Shown piece by piece: positions 58,501 through 64,000 of a stretch of DNA of 64,000 nucleotides. Source of the DNA: Pocillopora verrucosa (lineage: Eukaryota > Cnidaria > Anthozoa > Scleractinia > Pocilloporidae); the NCBI RefSeq assembly GCF_036669915.1, contig NC_089325.1:11181231-11245230 (forward strand), read 5' to 3'. The notes beneath the pieces are model-generated. The model saw nothing but the letters and a program-made list of their open reading frames with translations, searched no databases and was not told the DNA's origin. Position numbers and translations under genes: made by a program. Position 1 is the stretch's first letter. Every line of letters begins with the position of its first letter.

Positions 58501-60379
58501 GGAAATACTTCTTCTATGTAGGACCAGATGAAAGCTGCTTACAGCAAAGCGGAAAAGATCAATAAAAACCTCTGTTGATACATGACCCAAATATTCAAGT
58601 AGATAAAGTAATATTGACGGAAACAATCCATAACTATATAACACCGTCACGTGCATGTAAGAAGACTTTTCTTTCTGAGTCAACAACATAGAAAACTAAT
58701 AATCAAGGTTGTTTAAACAGCGGATCTGAAAAATCTGCATGGTGTAAATCTTTACCAAGGCGAGATAATCCATTTCCGTTGCTCTCTCGTCCCGTGAATG
58801 CGAGCCCGCTGACACCACACAACGTTGTCAAAAATTCGTCAACGGACCACTCCTTTGAAAAATCTTAACTGCGTCCCAGGTTTCGTCGGTCTGCTTGCAA
58901 ACTAATTATTCTACTGGACCCGTTCAGTTCAAAACACTACACAGACTTAGCATGCAGGCTAAAGCTGCACAAGTTCGCACGGAGCCCCACTGTTGTGGTT
59001 ATGTGAGGGGTACAAACTGTAATCCCAGGCCTAATGTGGAATTGTTCTAGCGGGCTATTTTCATTGAGGAGGCACCTATGTACACGAATAATTTTTCCGT
59101 CATTTTCGTATTTGAGCATTGCACATACCTACCAACGTCGTTGATACTCTGGTCCACATCATTTTTTGAGTAGGCTGAATTGACTCCTGCTCGAACGACC
59201 GTCATAAAAAAAGAAAGAGGTTCACAATTCCATCTATGTTTTAAGTTATTTTCCACTTTGCAGAACTACCTTCAACTTTCATATAAGAACTCATTGTGAG
59301 AGACTGGTTCGCTGTAAACCCAATTAACGACAAATCAAGACAGCGAAAGAAGATAATAAAAACATCTTTCCTTCGACGCGGCGATTTATGAAAAAAATAT
59401 CGACTTTTGGTCTTTTAAACTTGTGCTTATACCATCTTTTTCCGGCTCCTTGGTCCGTCCCCTTGCAGGTGAGCTAAGCGATATTGTTTACATTTATTTT
59501 CAGGCGAATTCAAACGAGATATTTACCTCACCGCTGACGTCATAAGACTTTGACCCAGTCCACGCCCAGTCACTGGTTGTTAGTTAAGGGGACGGTAATA
59601 GATTGAAATGCTTTTGCCAAAATCGGACAGCGGACGAGCAAAAACTATACCTGATCACTGAGAGATATGGCTATTAAAAATGTAATTGCTAGATGCTGAT
59701 AGCTTAGCAATTGTGAAACAAAGCCCAGGTCCATAACAGGCAAAATAAACATTCAACTGCTTTACCTCGACCGATGGCAATCGTCCCAACTTTTCCCAGA
59801 GGACCACATTACGTGTTTATACTGAGATCTAGATGTTTCTCAAGCTCCAGTGGTCGTGCCGCGGTGTAATGTGTTCCAAGTATTATCCAATCTGAACGTG
59901 CTCACAGCTCATAGGCGTAGGACACGCTAACAGTGCGTACAGGGTTATAGAATTGGTCATTATGAAAGCGGGAGCTTTTGCAACGGAAGTTTGCGAGTTG
60001 ACGTATTTTGAACCGAAGTTATTTTTAAATTATGGGGAAAAGTAGGACAGGAAGTCGTTTAGCAGTTATCCGTGTTTACTTCGAAATCGTAGACTACGTG
60101 ATATTCAATGTTGCGATAACTCATCAATTTTTGCTGTTTACTGGAAATGGCGAACAGAAAAAAAATTTAATATCGTGCCGTTTTCTTTCAGTTGTTAAAA
60201 TTCTTACGAATGACAATAATTGCACCAGCTGAAAACTGGGGCAATGCCTGTTATTTTAATAAAGAAAATTGGAAGATTATAGGAGGCGGAAGTGGATGTC
60301 TTTCTAACTACTGGAGTAAACATGACCTCTTCTTCCGCTTTGATGGAGCGAAACGATTTGTTGACATCCACAGTAAGTG
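55600..60379. other. 4.8-kb stretch without a recognised gene
   Basis: AT-rich. It includes homopolymer runs (CCCCCCCCCTCCC followed by an A run near 55640) and chance frames on both strands. I found no exon series, RNA gene or full transposon. Confidence 0.35.
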
Positions 60380-60387
60380 TATAAATA
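60380..60387 (+). promoter_or_regulatory. TATA box of gene F
   Basis: TATAAATA lies 110 bases before the ATG at 60490, which allows a 5' UTR of about 80 bases without a leader intron, as in gene E and unlike A to D. Confidence 0.45.
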
Positions 60388-60489
60388 GAGACAGCGTAGT
60401 CCAGAAACAAGCAAAGCCGAAGGAACTAAGCGAAGAAGAGTCCTGTGTAAGACCTGTAGGGAATCCCTGGACGGATACAAGGACAAAAC

Positions 60490-61435
60490 ATGTCATTTGC
60501 AATCTCTATCGGTTTTATATTTTGTTTCAGCTTTATAACTGCCAGCCAGAGCTGTATGTGCCGGTTTAGAGGACTTCGAAAAGACTTTTGTGCCGCTGCC
60601 ATCGGTAAGCAATTGCAGTACAAAAACATGGCTACTATTTTAGTTCAATTTTGGTTGGGTGAAGTTCTTGGTCACAATTCAAAGAAAGGCGTAAGAGATT
60701 TTTCAATATATTTTACTTTTTGTTTTTTTCCTCTTAGCAAACACATTAGTAATGTATTTATATTTAAAATTTTATTGTTATCGACATATGTAAAAAATAT
60801 AGAATTATAGATTCCATTGTAAATAGATTTTAGCCCTTGAAATAAAGATATAAGCTTGTTTGTTATTATCATCTATATCACTATTATTATTTTTTTTTTG
60901 GCATTTGTTCCACAATATGCACTAGCCACCCTCGTGTTTAAGTTTAAGAGCTCATGTTCTTTTCAAAATTTAGGACTATGATTTCTTTCGATTTTTTTAA
61001 ACAGTCATGAAAGCCAAGGTTACGTCCAACGCTACAAATGCCATCCATGTCCAGTCTGATAATGACACATTCAGCCTTTATTCTTCTTCTCAAGTCTACA
61101 ATCTAAAAATTGTTGAAGTTTTCAAGGGTAAAGAACAACTTAATCAGCTGGCAGGATTCATACCATCTATCAGAGGCGAGAGCCCAGTGTATACAGTTGA
61201 GCTGCACACCCCTCCTCGGTTTATTTCATGCAGCTTCCTGCTCCGCGAAAGTCAGGAGTATCTCCTGTCAGGCAGACTAGACAACAACAAGTTAAGTTCC
61301 GAATTTTGCGATATCCGTCTGGAGTGGGATGATATCACGCCAAGGCAGGAATATGGTGTTAGGGTAAAATACGCCGAGGACTGTTATGATGGAGGAATTA
61401 GAGTCCATAACCAGTTTCAAGACCAATGGCCGTAA
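60490..61435 (+). CDS. TIMP-like gene F: netrin-type domain with a short non-canonical tail
   Basis: Coding exons 60490-60604 and 61005-61435, joined in phase 1 (ATCG/GTAAGC, TTAAACAG), give 181 residues. The signal peptide MSFAISIGFIFCFSFITASQS precedes CMCRFRGLRKDFCAAA, with the TIMP spacing Cys-X-Cys-X9-Cys. The join makes VMKAKV. It continues with two possible N-glycosylation sites (SNATNA; DNDTF), YNLKIVEVFKG, a CSFLLRESQEYLLSGRLDNN stretch, SEFCDIRLEW and a YAEDC, the sixth mature cysteine. About 17 residues follow with no further cysteine, so the C-terminal TIMP domain is missing, although the stop is not an obvious truncation. Position 2 is Met. AATAAA at 61639-61644 is the likely polyadenylation signal. 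Gene E is its closest match by HPQ-like spacing and promoter type. Confidence 0.87.
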
Positions 61436-61499
61436 TTTGTATCGCGATTCATAATTTCTGTTCGTACTGAAGTGCTAGAATCGTATTTTTTTAACTGTT

Positions 61500-62462
61500 G
61501 TTGTGTGCAAAATTTAAAAATTAGGCCAGTGAATTGTCAAGGTCTAGTTTTATTAACCAAGTTGAAAACTTGTACCTTCTTTATTGCGTAAATTGCTACT
61601 AAATAGTTGTATATAAAGTAGACTTCACTATTTGCATTAATAAATTGTATAAAAAATCTTACACCTTCTCGCAACGTTGTCGTGTTGCTTGTTCGTTTGA
61701 TCTTTCCATCTGAGTTGACTGATCTGTTTTCTTTAAAGCCTTTGAAAATCGTTACAAAAATACAGGTCAAAATCTGCGAGGACTGGCGTTTAACGGTTAT
61801 TTCACTTAACATGTTTTGGGTGATTTCAACTAGCGAGTTTCTGCCGCTCTCTGGTTTCGAAATTTGCGCCTTGTTCGTTGAGTTAGTATCAAACAACTAA
61901 TCTCATCGATATCAGGTAAACCTTTTGATTGGTAATCTTGGAGTGTGATGGTTTATGTGTGGGTTTTAGCTGGGATAGACAGACGTTGTTTAAGTTGAGA
62001 AATGAACATTACAGAGTATTGTTGGAGTTAAAGACTATCTAAACAATGATGCGAGGCTGCCTTATTTCTTTTTTACGACATATAGCGGAAATGTCATAGA
62101 AATTCGTTCTGCTTTGGAGATTTTAGGTAAAGCACTCGGAATGTTTACATACCTAGTATATGGATTTGCCGAACTACAATCTATTTGTGGTCTTCTGGAT
62201 ACTTATTGGAGACTTATCACTCTAAGTGGTTCCTATTGTTTGTTTCGTAGAGGAAAGATGGGATCACACGATCCCCTATTTGTTTTCCTTTCATACATCA
62301 ATAAAGAAATTAAAACTCCCCGGAAAGCTTAAGAAAAATGAAATACCTTATTTAGGAAAACTATTTCGAAAGCATGTTTTCATTTCCAGGTCTTCAATTA
62401 CAGCGTAAGCTTACATGATGATGTGATGATGTAAAAACAGTAACTCTTCCCTCTCGATTTAC
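61500..62462. other. 3' flank of gene F
   Basis: The F polyadenylation signal is at 61639-61644. Otherwise there is no supported gene, only short frames on both strands. Confidence 0.35.
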
Positions 62463-62662
62463 CAGATTCGCATCTTTCCACGATTTGTTTTCTTGCCAAA
62501 TAATGGCTGTTACGCACATATCAATCAATCCCGCAGACGTCTTACTTAGCAGATCCACGTCTGAAAGCACGAGTGTCCGTGACTCAAATGTTATCAAATC
62601 GCACACGTCCATACTGATCTTCGAACCTATTGAAAACTCGGCGTCTATTTGGGCAGCACGGG
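62463..62662 (-). CDS. Possible orphan coding exon of an unrecognised protein
   Basis: On the minus strand, a strong acceptor (a run of T then CAG) at 62663-62664 is followed by 66 open codons and a donor CTG/GTAAAT after 62463. The entering phase is 2 and the leaving phase is 0. The peptide includes IDAEFSIGSKISMDVCD, LVLSDVDLLSK, and IIWQENKSWKDANL, with balanced composition unlike the surrounding chance frames. I do not recognise the family and could not find partner exons; the rest of the gene would lie to the right or beyond the window. It could also be a gene or transposon remnant. Confidence 0.3.
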
Positions 62663-62699
62663 CTGAAAAAAAAGTGACCTTTCTTCCTTTCTGTGTTTC

Positions 62700-63324
62700 A
62701 AATACTTTCAGCTTGAGCGTGTGAGCATGATGGAATTCGCATTATCTTGCTTTTATGGCAATACAGAAGGATACCTAAGAGAGAGGCTTACTGTTGTATA
62801 AACACATCAATAGCTTTTAAGAGTCTCGGAAGAGTGTCAAATTAAATACTTGAGAAGGGAAATCTGTACAGATTGGCGGTCAGTTTACAAACATATTCTA
62901 ACGCAAATGATCTTGTAAACCTAAAATTACAAATTTATGATATAAGAAGACTGACGAGAGAGAATCCCGTGTTTTCAGATTGTTTTCACGCAGAATTCCT
63001 CATACCTCTAGCAGCAAAATTAGTGCGTTTCGCTGCATGTCACAAGTGCCAGGAATGTATATACATTTTTAGACAAGAAAGTCTCTTTCTTAATTAGGAG
63101 TGGTCTTGAAAAAAACTATTTTGGCTCATCATTGGTATAGTACATCAACAGCAGTGTGTTGTTCCAGCTGTTTATGTAATTTAGGCCACATAACTCTAAA
63201 ATGAGGGCGTGATGTTGTCATCGTGGACAGGAGTACGTGTTGCAGAATTCAAATAACATTTTTAATTAGAGCTGAATTGCGGTCAGATATGGAATTAGCA
63301 GACGTGAATAAGAACATCTGTTAA
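62700..63324. other. Stretch without a recognised gene
   Basis: Only one short plus frame (62873-63097) with no recognisable feature. Confidence 0.3.
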
Positions 63325-63531
63325 CTATTTACTTCCCTGATCAAATTTGAAATTCTCCTTTCTGTCAACCATTCAATTCTTATAATCTTAGTTCAGAGAA
63401 TTTAGTATTAGATCAACTAATTATCCCCAAATTGATATTATTCTTTATTCCCATCACTTATCTGGTTGATATTGTATCCGCATTGTAGGGAGAAATTCTT
63501 TCTTGGTCACTCATGGAGATAAAGTGTTTAA
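63325..63531 (+). repeat. MITE, TTAACCCTTTAACTCCC family (decayed ends)
   Basis: It shares ATTCTCCTT-CTGTCAACCAT-CAATTCTTATAA, ATCAACTAATTATCCCCAA, TTCTTTATTCCCATCACTTATCTGG and TCTTGGTCACTCATGG with other copies. Both terminal repeats are mutated. Confidence 0.7.
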
Positions 63532-64000
63532 GACAGCTCGTGAAACAGCCACAATTAAGCCAAACTATTGTTAAAGCTTCTAAAATAGCATATTAGCAAG
63601 CGCCAGAAAAATAGAACACAAAAACACAGACTCCCAGTTGACTCTGAACGGAACGTGCCCTCGGATTAACTTGGATAAATTCTGCTCGTTGGAAGAAAGT
63701 TAAATGTACCGGACGTATAGGCTGTGTTTTTCAGCAGAGTGGGAGTAGGCCGAGGGTCAAAGAATCCAAAGTTATATTCAATTGTGTTCTTCTTACAAAT
63801 AACTACTTCAAATTAACCGAAACCAAAATTAACCAAATCAAATTGTATATGAAACTTAGTCCATGAAGTGATGTGAAATTTTGTTTATTTTCTTGAAAAC
63901 CGACCTAGATTGCGCCATGAGTTTTCCAGCACTTATCCAAATGATAGGAAATCCTCTCAGAGACAGTGCGAGAGAAGCAATTAATCCACAATCATCGATC

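Overview
This 64-kb window is animal nuclear DNA: AT-rich, with GT-AG introns, AATAAA signals, scattered MITEs, a LINE fragment and microsatellites. The gene content (an expanded TIMP/netrin-domain family, an MFSD12-like transporter, an intronless class A GPCR) together with tRNA-derived and MITE repeats points to an anthozoan cnidarian, most likely a stony coral. That assignment is inference, since no search was run.

The theme is a cluster of secreted TIMP-like genes. From left to right these are: A (minus, 2.1-2.9 kb); B1 (minus, 6.1-7.1 kb); C1 (plus, first coding exon only, 12.2 kb); B2 (minus, 14.9-15.8 kb); C2 (plus, 21.0-22.1 kb); D (minus, 28.1-30.6 kb); E (minus, 44.5-46.2 kb); F (plus, 60.5-61.4 kb). 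A to D are single netrin-type inhibitor domains of about 150-157 residues that end at or just after the sixth cysteine. E is a two-domain TIMP with the C-terminal cysteine-rich domain. F is an N-domain with a short tail. In all of them the first coding exon carries the signal peptide and Cys-X-Cys and ends in phase 1, and the second carries the rest. A, C and D also share a recognisable non-coding leader exon and a CCAAT-containing upstream region.

Positions 3635-12376 and 12377-21119 are an almost identical head-to-tail tandem duplication of about 8.74 kb. Only three single-base indels and one substitution were noticed by eye. The duplication copied gene B and the promoter of gene A, and it cut gene C inside its first coding exon, leaving C1 as a broken copy and C2 intact.

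Other genes are a 13-exon MFSD12-like transporter (34.9-42.95 kb), a rhodopsin-like GPCR in one coding exon (50.0-50.9 kb), a possible two-exon secreted six-cysteine peptide (26.9-27.7 kb), and a possible orphan coding exon (62.5-62.7 kb). Mobile DNA includes a frameshifted LINE reverse transcriptase next to a long inverted repeat (23.1-26.1 kb), a MITE family beginning with TTAACCCTTTAACTCCC in many copies, a hAT-like MITE (48.7-49.1 kb), and a tRNA-derived element with terminal inverted repeats (53.5-53.8 kb). The stretches 31-34.8, 46.3-49.8 and 54-60 kb hold no gene I can support.
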